From Durusdinium trenchii (Eukaryota > Sar > Dinophyceae > Suessiales > Symbiodiniaceae), in contig CAXAMN010022740.1 of the NCBI GenBank assembly GCA_963970005.1, positions 925,654-989,653 of the forward strand: 64,000 nucleotides of DNA, read 5' to 3'. Below, one piece after another: positions 39,401 to 40,450 of the stretch. Position 1 is the first letter of the stretch. Every line of letters begins with the position of its first letter. Position numbers and translations under genes: made by a program. Below the pieces are notes generated by a model, which saw only the letters and a list, made by a program, of their open reading frames with translations, was not told where the DNA came from and did no database searches.

Positions 39401-40183
39401 GGAAAGCATCGCCGCAGCTGTTCCCACCCACCAATCCATGTGGAATGTGGAAAACCTCCCAAACTGTCAGGCAATCTTGCGCCAGGTCGCCTGGCCCTTG
39501 GCCATAAGCAGCAAAGTGGGCGAGGAGACGATCTGTAGAGCTTCACAGACTTGGGGCAAGGCGCTGCAATTGAGTCTCACCAGTGGCAAGCGTCCTAATG
39601 AGGCAGTCAAGACGCATCGACACCAAGCAACGTCGTCGACATCTGTCATGTGTTGCGCACACGATCCAAAAATCCAGACAAAAGGAAGCAACACATGAGG
39701 GTCACTCAAGTTGCGCAGCTCAGGATTCACCCACCTCCGAGAAGGATTCAAAGTGCGTGCAGCGACGTCCGACGTTTCTTCAAAACGGAATGGTCTGAGG
39801 GTTTATCTTCTTTCTATATAATTAGTCTTCCTTCCGCTTGGACGCTTGTCGCAACTTGGTGGATTTGCAACCGACCGTGATGGAACAAAAAGAGCCTTCG
39901 ACAGGACAAACTCGACAACACAACGGTCAAGAAACAAAAACAACAATGGAAATCCGTCCTGGCACTCAGCACAAATCAGAATCAGGAGGATCAAGACTTG
40001 TACCATCAACTCCCTTGCACCTCTGGACAACCTCACCCTCGCGATGCAAAGCGACACCGAAAACCAGTCATCACGTGTCATAGCCGCACCTTGCGCAGCC
40101 TTCCTCAAGCCGGCGACCTTTTTGGTCACTTGCTTGTCCAGCTCCCCCACCAGCAGCAGGAAAGGATTTCCACTTTGCAGGAC
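5726..40183 (-). CDS. Long split gene of unknown function (31 or more chained exons)
   Basis: Across this span the minus strand holds short GC-rich coding segments with protein-like composition. Each is bounded by AG at the 5' side and GT at the 3' side. From 40,183 down to 6015 I could chain 31 exons whose leftover-codon phases all match, for about 3.9 kb (roughly 1,300 residues). Some boundaries were chosen among two or three alternatives to keep the frame, so the chain is a model, not proof. I recognise no catalytic motif. One downstream candidate (5726-5850) has a KPFSYQLTGTVEK segment loosely like the Ig-like ASH/hydin repeats of flagellar proteins, but this is weak. Introns carry a LINE, a copia element, foldbacks and minisatellites. 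Gene ends were not found. Confidence 0.55.
6015..6100 (-). CDS. Split gene, exon 31 of the chained set
   Basis: TTGCAAG|CTG at 6100 to TTTTGC|GTGAGT at 6015. Reads EPFGHLYIVDPDFGPFFATD. Ends two bases into a codon, just before an in-frame TGA. Confidence 0.6.
6472..6588 (-). CDS. Split gene, exon 30 of the chained set
   Basis: GTGCCAG|GAG at 6588 to CGGGAG|GTGAGC at 6472: exactly 39 codons. EEEPEELPFWAELPGLNAAL; donor is near consensus. Confidence 0.65.
6886..7044 (-). CDS. Split gene, exon 29 of the chained set
   Basis: CTGCAG|AAA at 7044 to GCCTCG|GTGGAA at 6886: exactly 53 codons. Reads TLLVRETLRISATGHGFSIE. Confidence 0.6.
7139..7312. repeat. Foldback (MITE-like) element in an intron
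   Basis: Left arm 7139-7207 is the near reverse complement of right arm 7242-7312, with AGCTATTAG at the outer ends and CTTACTAGTAGTAACAAGAA inside. The 34-base loop holds no gene. It lies in the intron between exons 28 and 29. Confidence 0.8.
8076..8138 (-). CDS. Split gene, exon 28 of the chained set
   Basis: GCTGAG|GAT at 8138 to GCCTCA|GTGGGC at 8076: 21 codons, hydrophobic DRLWRALTAFEQVFFVLAIA. Confidence 0.5.
8989..9190 (-). CDS. Split gene, exon 27 of the chained set
   Basis: CTCCAG|C at 9190 to CGCAAC|GTTTGG at 8989. VVLPRYTTGSGAPHGPMQAG, then ASADAESDAGSVAVVQMAML. The intron before it holds the (TTG)n tract. Confidence 0.65.
9353..9545. repeat. (TTG)n microsatellite
   Basis: About 64 near-perfect GTT/TTG triplets with a few GTC, GCT and TTC variants. 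Lies in the intron between exons 26 and 27. Its poly-Asn, poly-Leu and poly-Cys readings are not genes. Confidence 0.95.
9914..10006 (-). CDS. Split gene, exon 26 of the chained set
   Basis: TTGCAG|A at 10006 to TGGAG|GTTTGA at 9914. Helical: TQIRMVGEHMLKAQELLREL. Enters with one base, leaves two. Confidence 0.6.
10248..10348 (-). CDS. Possible exon outside the chained set
   Basis: GGTCAG|GC to CCGACG|GTGACA encloses SVPAAAGAAPAALPERPAER. Very GC-rich, all frames open, phase does not fit its neighbours. Confidence 0.25.
10784..10845 (-). CDS. Split gene, exon 25 of the chained set
   Basis: TGCGAG|GCG at 10845 to AAGCAG|GTTTGG at 10784. AMRVRGVLRNGWVDAARLES. Leaves two bases. Confidence 0.5.
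11199..11291 (-). CDS. Split gene, exon 24 of the chained set
   Basis: CATGAG|GTC at 11291 to GCTGCA|GTAAGG at 11199: 31 codons, VAYQTLLEPAKVLVQFRLEM. The donor is near consensus. Confidence 0.65.
11393..11502 (-). CDS. Split gene, exon 23 of the chained set
   Basis: CGACAG|AT at 11502 to CGACGG|GTATGA at 11393. Completes the codon, then LLAAWEVRRLLQQSLVVRSL. Confidence 0.65.
11883..12063 (-). CDS. Split gene, exon 22 of the chained set
   Basis: GTCCAG|GTC at 12063 to AGGAG|GTTGGG at 11883. VSEVVALGRAVAPAAGVPLL, then HEQLVALPQWAAAAG. Leaves one base. Confidence 0.65.
12315..12440 (-). CDS. Split gene, exon 21 of the chained set
   Basis: GGGCAG|GTT at 12440 to CAGGAT|GTGGGG at 12315: 42 codons, RKAIEQQKRLVVVFASQEVL. 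No ATG, so ordinary ORF searches miss it. Confidence 0.6.
14101..14235 (-). CDS. Split gene, exon 20 of the chained set
   Basis: TCCCAG|GCG at 14235 to GGAGG|GTGCAG at 14101: exactly 45 codons. Reads LLKAALVVCHEALRSVQALP, then KWLIIGAMGRR. Confidence 0.6.
15240..15725. repeat. Minisatellite, unit about 60 bases
   Basis: Repeated blocks CATCCTTCTCTAAATTTTAC, CCCTGCATGGCCCAC and AAAAGGGTGAGTCAAGTTG, about nine partial copies with length variation. Interrupted by the 10-N gap at 15607-15616. Confidence 0.9.
15607..15616. other. Assembly gap, 10 N
   Basis: Run of ten N within the minisatellite; the copy number is therefore uncertain. Confidence 1.
15722..15860. repeat. (GAGT)n simple repeat
   Basis: GAGTGAGT interspersed with GAGAGT variants for about 140 bases. 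Confidence 0.95.
15880..15943. repeat. Short tandem repeat CGTGTACAGACGAG
   Basis: Three copies of CGTGTACAGA(C/T)GAG at a spacing of about 25 bases, between the (GAGT)n and the 18-mer arrays. Confidence 0.75.
16002..16101. repeat. Tandem repeat, GGGGACCA(A/G) units
   Basis: Units of GGGACCAAGGGGACCAG, about six copies. Collagen-like GPLGPL readings on the minus strand are a by-product. Confidence 0.9.
16539..16601 (-). CDS. Split gene, exon 19 of the chained set
   Basis: GACCAG|GTG at 16601 to GCCGCC|GTGACA at 16539: 21 codons, VMLSLRGDLLREGLGHAILA. The next intron holds the minisatellites. Confidence 0.5.
17261..17494 (-). CDS. Split gene, exon 18 of the chained set
   Basis: CTTCAG|GAT at 17494 to CCCGAG|GTGGGG at 17261: exactly 78 codons. 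DSRGFTYFIRKEWTEG, then an acidic helix DLEELDDLLKTHEARL. Confidence 0.65.
17565..17701 (-). CDS. Split gene, exon 17 of the chained set
   Basis: CCGCAG|TT at 17701 to TGGCGA|GTGGTG at 17565. Reads EQEKRLAQQLNSGTSLAWLA. A better-looking donor GTG|GTGAGT (17576) would break phase. Confidence 0.5.
18038..18164 (-). CDS. Split gene, exon 16 of the chained set
   Basis: CCCGAG|GCG at 18164 to CTCAGG|GTGCTG at 18038. Ala-rich APQQAAANTSAAPVVEDAG. A GTAAAG donor seven bases further is a rival. Confidence 0.45.
18505..18622 (-). CDS. Split gene, exon 15 of the chained set
   Basis: AAGAG|T at 18622 to TAGGG|GTGGCC at 18505. One base completes the codon, then PPTWQTDETRWERRTISVAF. Confidence 0.5.
18777..18898 (-). 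CDS. Split gene, exon 14 of the chained set
   Basis: CTCGAG|GCT at 18898 to GAAAG|GTTAAA at 18777. Reads ASEERSQCPEWRHDWIERLE. Leaves two bases. Confidence 0.55.
19376..19525 (-). CDS. Split gene, exon 13 of the chained set
   Basis: CACAG|GCG at 19525 to CGAGGG|GTGCGT at 19376: exactly 50 codons, Pro/Leu/Glu-rich (LPLPQLEPLKLPEDLEAP). Confidence 0.6.
20075..20203 (-). CDS. Split gene, exon 12 of the chained set
   Basis: GCCAAG|GTG at 20203; donor either GCTTC|GTGCGG (given) or GACGGC|GTTGGG, both in phase. Reads VRSLDLTRLGVEALPSIW. Confidence 0.5.
20533..20931 (-). CDS. Split gene, exon 11 of the chained set (largest)
   Basis: TGCCAG|GTG at 20931 to GGACGG|GTTGAA at 20533: 133 whole codons. 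Begins VEDFDYLGAPSLLPAVED; contains SRQWLAEYAAYRETPE and an acidic, Thr/Pro-rich second half. No family recognised. Confidence 0.65.
21269..21346 (-). CDS. Split gene, exon 10 of the chained set
   Basis: ATGCAG|TGT at 21346 to AAGCAG|GTGAAC at 21269: 26 codons, CLALDYFALIEEEGQRDAV. The frame stays open and protein-like to 21,120, so a longer exon is possible. Confidence 0.5.
21544..21657 (-). CDS. Split gene, exon 9 of the chained set
   Basis: TAGCAG|CTC at 21657 to GTCCG|GTGGGC at 21544: 38 whole codons, LRFRWAVLEARQLVLSLVE. Confidence 0.55.
21884..21996 (-). CDS. Split gene, exon 8 of the chained set
   Basis: TTACAG|GC at 21996 to CTTTGG|GTGCGG at 21884. Basic helix RHPREAEAFEAGLQLLRRK. 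Phase 2 entry completes the codon from exon 7. Confidence 0.6.
22481..22583 (-). CDS. Split gene, exon 7 of the chained set
   Basis: ATCAAG|GCA at 22583 to GGCTG|GTGAGC at 22481. Reads CFAGFPWSHLAQAAWEANP. Leaves one base. First exon after the LINE-bearing intron. Confidence 0.6.
22725..24087 (-). pseudogene. LINE ORF2 C-terminal region with Cys-rich segments
   Basis: Two overlapping frames. The first has CGDDLTFIHLLWQCSFWKGR, the usual C-terminal zinc-binding motif of LINE RTs (C-x2-C-x7-H-x4-C type). The second, from about 23,760, reads KATRQRAFFYALKHLSLHI and has further CxxC pairs (CSLCG; CQVCRCY; CQSCK) before the TAG stop at 22725. The frameshift is near 23,760. I did not identify an RNase H domain with confidence. 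Confidence 0.55.
24077..26302 (-). pseudogene. LINE ORF2 reverse transcriptase, two in-frame stops
   Basis: One frame from MDANRPRVW (26302) to 24077, broken by TGA at 25655-25657 and TAG at 25481-25483. RT signatures in order: KLPNKAAGPDGVSYDFL (motif 0/1), ERPIALTSCLYRLW (motif 2), CLADLTCFYDTV (motif A), KGILQGCPQAP (motif B), TWVDDVSFDI (catalytic VDD, motif C) and GLKINSDKTGF (motif D). The thumb region follows. The reading sense shifts frame at about 24,100 into the C-terminal part. Catalytic residues are intact, so the decay looks fairly recent. Confidence 0.85.
26302..26532 (-). pseudogene. LINE ORF2 linker fragment (frameshifted)
   Basis: Continues the endonuclease ORF in a different frame (LPVQQLQRFPPIARTPSPP...). 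It ends at a TGA, after which the coding sense resumes in yet another frame at 26,302. It marks two frameshifts in this copy. Confidence 0.5.
26496..28655 (-). CDS. LINE ORF2, part 1: USP-like protease plus endonuclease domain
   Basis: 719 codons. Residues about 120-480 follow the order of a ubiquitin-specific protease (family C19): NLCYGN...WRCWCWAGAF at the nucleophile region, DEQADAADFVHYL (USP QQDAxEFL), LVLHIQRS, and GHYQSILSVDNIHWLADDE for the His/Asp box. The Cys box is divergent, so activity is uncertain. Residues about 495-690 are an endonuclease/exonuclease/phosphatase domain: IIYSNVTSFG, QETHL, GGDWQNSPEDL, SHLDFILPS. The latter domain nicks target DNA in LINEs. The frame breaks at about 26,530 and continues at 26302-26532. 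Confidence 0.75.
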   Translation of the reverse strand: MRSQTKKPNVVALCPVTLRVGNTASRGHVDITQLTDRGHTPCSDGHDWGTSQDVCRGMQSSLVTTLHSGSRLGRTFDAAGYGPQRSTLKVRGGARIIRTEASLSQENNEAPSSSTTEQLREKTAIFGTSTVLALARVLNMDIDDSLLSNEQKALCELCRRDLTRSCTAYAQHATVHQGQQLLVDLKRMQNLVHRHLSVPGEVETVAANIYVISQGLASILKNNKNLCYGNAPWRCWCWAGAFAEDANQAWGHTHTAVRQYLSDGEPQLLTGLQDMQNIWSLFTQDEQADAADFVHYLWSHSGTTFFGGRFFHRNLRGHVEEREQFPLNLMCPDGNAPISLDSLVNQWAHEGGGQYLYGSPGGLVLHIQRSALFDCVWTKHHREIETSTRISFPFSEDGQHVHLASYKVIGMVLHQGVDHQTGHYQSILSVDNIHWLADDEAYPQAIPHLSTQQRKEITQIWLALIPDDEMVPDTAVEIEAIMPKKPRQSQENLHIIYSNVTSFGRKVQDWLWHQGDSIMLFQETHLSQKALDDAMQYLTIRGWKCHGVPAEPTGQGGNTGGFLTVHSARHMIHHVHTYTKQGNGWTALRMERQGGDLFLIQIYLKTGETFQSPLNADLLGQLLQFLGHLKSPFMIGGDWQNSPEDLAATIPSKFRAQILAKDEATTLQGSHLDFILPSMELSNCNAIGKSLGSHIVLWMSSFNVSGRLCQCSSCKDSHP
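28591..29460 (-). CDS. LINE ORF1: zinc-ribbon and coiled-coil protein
   Basis: Starts at ATG 29460 (MQWGRTYQTCNGG). Residues about 10-40 hold C-x4-C-x14-C-x2-C, a zinc-ribbon-like cluster. A Pro-rich linker follows. Residues about 155-210 are Lys/Gln/Leu-rich with heptad character, predicting a coiled coil. The C-terminus is basic (EEAKRRR). ORF1 proteins of LINEs bind element RNA, often as coiled-coil trimers. Its end overlaps the upstream part of the next ORF in another frame. No internal stop is seen. Confidence 0.7.
   Translation of the reverse strand: MQWGRTYQTCNGGSCRNWIWEDKIQAGFTCRFCGTPWKTPSQGYASKTQHGKHMTRWNAFKARSPTPPPGLGKPKLGKQGKFQQAASDILAPAWEGLDETLKNKLIEVGINPTPKQVEPDLTDVLKENLANLPAPVKELVENITKPQPPTEKDMAVQLKQQVTNLRDISHRKQVLQQKIDSTKKHYQELLEEMKQLQQKLEQASLNATSAAYMSKVKEEHPPGSYVLDTEMKDSVPDAVAGFITTLGVSLTPEQKEQLQLMLKRPQSAVEISDEEAKRRRTLPSDASCG
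29555..29589 (-). other. Two tandem relict dinoflagellate spliced-leader sequences
   Basis: Minus strand reads TGGCTCAAG, then CCATTTCTGCTCAAG, then the element body. The known dinoflagellate spliced leader ends in CCATTTTGGCTCAAG. The first block matches its last nine bases exactly. The second matches its last fifteen with two differences. The order fits re-trans-splicing at the leader's own internal AG. Confidence 0.75.
29707..29795 (-). CDS. Split gene, exon 6 of the chained set
   Basis: ACCAG|GCG at 29795 to GGACG|GTTCCG at 29707. Reads ETNLQTLKAVLAGRDLRTG, then an Arg-rich tail. The LINE insertion follows about 120 bases downstream, inside the intron. Other frames are also open here. 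Confidence 0.4.
30303..30391 (-). CDS. Split gene, exon 5 of the chained set
   Basis: CCGAG|GCG at 30391 to GGCGG|GTCGTT at 30303. Reads RREPTAAQQSKVMLEELQ. A second donor (GCGGG|GTATGG at 30281) is possible; the one given keeps the frame. Confidence 0.45.
30655..30757 (-). CDS. Possible exon outside the chained set
   Basis: ACTGAG|GTC to GGGCG|GTGTCA encloses VLS RSDLPNDARVRALAG. Protein-like, but its phase fits neither neighbour, so it may be intronic or have other borders. Confidence 0.25.
30974..31095 (-). CDS. Split gene, exon 4 of the chained set
   Basis: GGCAG|GTG at 31095 to GCGAA|GTGAGT at 30974. Acidic segment VDLAEAVTEQLQDAELQEW. Leaves two bases. The donor is a consensus GTGAGT. 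Confidence 0.65.
31431..31580 (-). CDS. Split gene, exon 3 of the chained set
   Basis: CTCCAG|GCC at 31580 to TTGCGA|GTGG at 31431: exactly 50 codons, with AVAALEQMSPQTATAFVEN. The copia insertion site is only about 56 bases upstream of this acceptor. Confidence 0.6.
31642..31848 (+). repeat. 5' LTR of the copia element
   Basis: 207 bases starting TGTGAATT and ending AATTTACA. Preceded by target duplication GAGGC. Confidence 0.95.
31849..31861 (+). promoter_or_regulatory. Primer binding site, initiator-Met tRNA type
   Basis: TGGTAGCGGAGCC directly abuts the 5' LTR. It resembles the complement of the initiator tRNA-Met 3' end (TGGTAGCAGAG in animals), the usual copia primer. A short hairpin (CGGAGC/GCTCCG) overlaps it. 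Confidence 0.7.
32002..33099 (+). CDS. Copia gag-like protein
   Basis: 365 codons from ATG 32002 (MNIPEEYEGMIDPKFPWWDG), the first ATG after the leader in this frame. It has the all-helical copia gag pattern: WHYLLTFLEDTRGRAKVD, FTEFFLRKEACRRDGEEIN, YETRFKTLMRRMERAI. A linker rich in Glu/Lys and a basic GQGQFRGKAS region follow. The CCHC zinc knuckle that should end gag (CFRCGKKGHTAKRC, about 32949-32990) is in the next frame, so gag either shifts frame or carries an indel near 32,930. Role: binds and packages element RNA. Confidence 0.8.
   Translation: MNIPEEYEGMIDPKFPWWDGNWSTYEDYKIRVELRADACKTEDLPYLGPRLAANLVGKAFETLGEVKREQLKKAEGWHYLLTFLEDTRGRAKVDILGDTFTEFFLRKEACRRDGEEINDYETRFKTLMRRMERAIAETNSSAKMPPEVYGWFLLNVFMRMSPSDTANIRGKASSYKVDDVLTALRLMWSSGGLGSRDAELRPKKTHATGQAYHQDEVIDKPEADMDGEETEEIFELEEWCEDATAELLADTEDSAEVLANFKEARRALDQARTARGFYPVKPPGQGQFRGKASQSMRSFTRSKAPTSDAERLGSESVFAVGKRGIQQSVVHKNQQAVGATALDMWVGAMMTIHHHPLRHIRRFGS
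32934..33812 (+). CDS. Copia zinc knuckle and aspartic protease
   Basis: Frame opens after a TGA just before 32934. It reads GKRICFRCGKKGHTAKRCP (CX2CX4HX4C zinc knuckle), then the protease AIVDSGASDNIVG (catalytic DSGA) near codon 107. It ends at TAG 33810-33812. That single stop is the only thing that separates it from the integrase-RT ORF in the same frame. The protease cleaves the polyprotein. Confidence 0.8.
   Translation: MGKRICFRCGKKGHTAKRCPQKPASSGSNSIGYVGWCNDDNSSSSTEAHPEVRIMTNVPISETVNGNMTPTPEEVTNDPSWVLCSQEAATGQVLALQPAAFRGKAIVDSGASDNIVGAETLQELAECLEELEFDPQTEIVVDRQIHKRFVFGNGESSAGLGLSHVNAGICGKEVTIQSHLVEGKTPFLLSSKFLYDMDATINFRTGKAVFLKLSDRQVQLERTESNHLMLPLTAFAGHYDALQELFVKEEDIDQAVHTLSRKDADLPHKTASVDVEKAFDEADTGDQGTVDE
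33813..39041 (+). CDS. Copia pol: methyltransferase-like, integrase, RT, RNase H
   Basis: About 1,740 codons in the protease frame. Counting from 33855: residues 69-290 a methyltransferase-like domain (LIEVCAPWDSPLCQAVRELGG, SPPC at 127-130, EHP at 190-192). Residues about 419-455 the HHCC zinc-binding region (H419, H424, C452, C455). Integrase follows with candidate D482, D555, E583 (VSVDTFWW, LRYDEEGY, GESAWQMGK). A charged low-complexity stretch at about 847-1034 overlaps another ORF. RT has DIKTAYLNG and HVDD near 1327; RNase H has TFCDASWA near 1483 and ADGLTK near 1637. It ends inside the 3' LTR. Confidence 0.9.
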   Translation, partial: EQLHQGCNGQADLSLIALSGIDFKEDGNAVTHQECLVETSCDQDYPESILHTKQHNKMLKHVENNVHEGDRTFEGLVGGHRIDLIEVCAPWDSPLCQAVRELGGTALALGIHNGYDLTTQEGYRKAISTIRELRPRYLHVSPPCFLWSSFQNCTKRNEQQRQEFEHMRCSSKRLITRCARLLEIQLKELDGQGGHSDTFHGGGEHPLRAQSWRATNMGHMARMCGGRFTVHGCCHGMIDPQSRKLIRKPWGWFSTLVGVRDALESKCSHDHEMHIPVEGALTAQTAVYPRQLCTRFAKAILKPVQARCLHVSFEKSSNVLANDSQDYWSQDRGYLIRHHVMPRSQVFKPHEVDTPVELEKISSWRRTVAEFSDGHRIDHDDNWREPGEHPVEHDNTHGQWTGTTQFKILQDLVLDEQNQDVDTRTMNQIRLIHRNLGHPNTQVMKRMFKDAGVPPAVLKQVENFRCDHCLQRGRGAPCHPATPPPIRNKWECVSVDTFWWHVPKELLADGQKGQHVVGISLFDEATDYHNIRVVRNGEKPQHSISGKEFKEGFSDGWIRRFPIPQKLRYDEEGYMRGVDLVSWLESLGMKMEPISGESAWQMGKHSRHLQILKENANLLAYELGPNTDARELLNLAVMAKNEVHNVRGYTPNQWQFGANHGRISSFLKFDGHLPWESQREDTSLKREAAARKLFIEADSQRRLQRALRAQSRPLREYTLGQLVYYYRRDRKEGTRVGGRWHGPGRVLCHEKSSEQVLTNHPGSIVWVSHAGFLLRCSPEQLRPVTQDVQKIDLEINGPADFETMYQTLRKQQKFHDLAIEDCEMPTQSPEECVPRFRCSSKRSLTVEQPPDWEPPDLTTSHERNWKQARADSQGEPREVEEDGQQDHHQRNGGTSSDHANGRPEDMEDRLREAQGSDLRRSSSGTGLRGMGGGSRGSLKEQPDHADVCDLPDTSNTEAGGSDGKQGGLRGTKRESPHDDRVEQEAWRDGCALRREDRAGRLRCLDEGDNRGNNPRSSETAGRLSHDADAHESHRNVDHPDRRETEHRVENPQRRHRSRTPYRDSPTIRPEEAASASRPVLQTIPEDHEKRMDVLFLQACQSTEVVEIHLTVAARDVHFQKGIWVLNQKAKRNAEVCLRKLSAEDRKEFETAMGNEIDSFTNNSAVEICTRAGIPHERILGMRWVLVWKPVVNEDGVQTGRKAKARLILKGYMDPELLTVPREAATLSTLGRNAIFALAAQRQFKLYIGDIKTAYLNGDQTELERQIWAEPPEEVKQYLNMKPHELWRVAKAVYGLCHAPRKWFEKLQSVLWSQGWQSHQLDQCVFLMTNPDTQEICGYLGAHVDDLIVAGAGPYFDQQVQKLRQSFPFGSWDCAQDKNIKFCGCDIFQTAEYDILVNQESFSLAIDEINLTRERKLQKHDTVTLAEKSEMRRALGALNWRAVQTCPWLLSTVSHLQGCVESATVNDLLETNKAIRWQRRHSHVKLSFPHQVQDCMVLTFCDASWATRRDGSSQGGSITILMNKEVLSGKLCHFSVLTWTSRRLRRIARSSTSAEVQMTGNGLDEHEFVKLFMYMMMNSGKIDLRNADPILAKEESCILSDAKNVYDALERVQTCGLQMEERRSSIEVLGIKERLNQTNVKCRWVSGDQELADGLTKPWKGEQLIQALNQTTWRIMFDPTFVSGKKRKQLKQVEAKYGDPDWMNLVCNLDESHFGQENFWTGVNLNVYVDRKRIHGVWARDVP
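34059..34724 (+). other. Methyltransferase-like domain within copia pol
   Basis: The region begins with a Rossmann-like strand-loop-helix (LIEVCAPWDS...LCQAVRELGGTA), followed by GYDLTT. It continues with YLHVSPPCFLWSSFQN, in which SPPC resembles the PPC catalytic motif IV of C5-cytosine methyltransferases. Later blocks are GEHPLRAQSW, GWFSTLVG and HEMH...YPRQLC. The classical GxG of motif I and ENV of motif VI are not obvious, so it may be divergent or inactive. Cytosine methyltransferases captured by retrotransposons have been reported in Symbiodinium. Confidence 0.5.
36394..36957 (+). CDS. Overlapping ORF inside copia pol (187 codons)
   Basis: ATG to TAG in the +1 frame relative to pol, between integrase and RT. 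It has a protein-like composition: KTWKIDFGKHKGLTFEE then EPGYAEWV, a pattern like the C-terminal domain of exodeoxyribonuclease X-type proteins (xGKhkGktfeev...dPxYxxW). A coiled-coil-like C-terminus follows (ending MSHIEMLITQIAEKLNIG). Over the same bases the pol frame is only Arg/Glu/Gly/Ser-rich low complexity. This suggests the overlapping frame is the constrained one. How it would be translated is unknown. Confidence 0.6.
   Translation: MSGTGSKPEPTLKENLEKLKKMGNKITTKEMVERAQTMPMADLKTWKIDFGKHKGLTFEEAALEPGYAEWVAAHVDPSKSNPTMQMFVIYLTRRTQKLVDQMENKEGYGGQKESHHMMTEWSKKRGEMDALFDEKIEQGDFDAWTKVTTEETTPEVQKLQEDSAMMQMRMSHIEMLITQIAEKLNIG
38975..39181 (+). repeat. 3' LTR of the copia element
   Basis: Identical by eye to the 5' LTR and followed by GAGGC. 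The last 22 codons of pol and its stop lie inside it. No clear polypurine tract precedes it; the sequence there is GAAAACTTTTGGACCGG. Confidence 0.95.
39581..39642 (-). CDS. Split gene, exon 2 of the chained set
   Basis: GACAG|AT at 39642 to CACTG|GTGAGA at 39581. Completes the split codon, then reads VDDVAWCRCVLTASLGRLPL and ends on a codon boundary. The copia element lies in the intron that follows. Confidence 0.5.
40090..40183 (-). CDS. Split gene, exon 1 of the chained set
   Basis: TGCAG|GTC at 40183 to CAAG|GTGCGG at 40090. Reads VLQSGNPFLLLVGELDKQ. Starts in phase and leaves one base, matched by the next exon. Confidence 0.5.
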
Positions 40184-40339
40184 CTGCACTCCGGTAGAGA
40201 GGCCGGTAGAGAGGGGAATGGATGGAAGATGATGGAAGCAAAGGTCTGAGATCTGTCTCCAGAACATCAGCCACTCAAGTTCAACACCAAGGAACGATGC
40301 AACCACAATATATACCAGGGTTGCCTTGGGTCACGGGAG

Positions 40340-40450
40340 CCTTTGCCTCAGCACCACGCGCCTGCGCCGCATTCTCGGGTGAAAGCTCCAAGTCCGGGCC
40401 GCCGTCAGCAGAAGTGGAGCTTGTCAGTGGTGCGCCACTAGGACTCACCA
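40340..40450 (-). CDS. Candidate exon upstream of the chained set (borders approximate)
   Basis: Open frame reading SSTSADGGPDLELSPENAAQ and ARGAEAKAP, followed by GTGACC. Protein-like, but several splice choices exist. Confidence 0.35.

Noticed and set aside
39803-40306. 167-codon minus-strand ORF as a single gene
   Set aside because: Only the 40,090-40,183 part has splice borders that fit the neighbours; the rest looks intronic.
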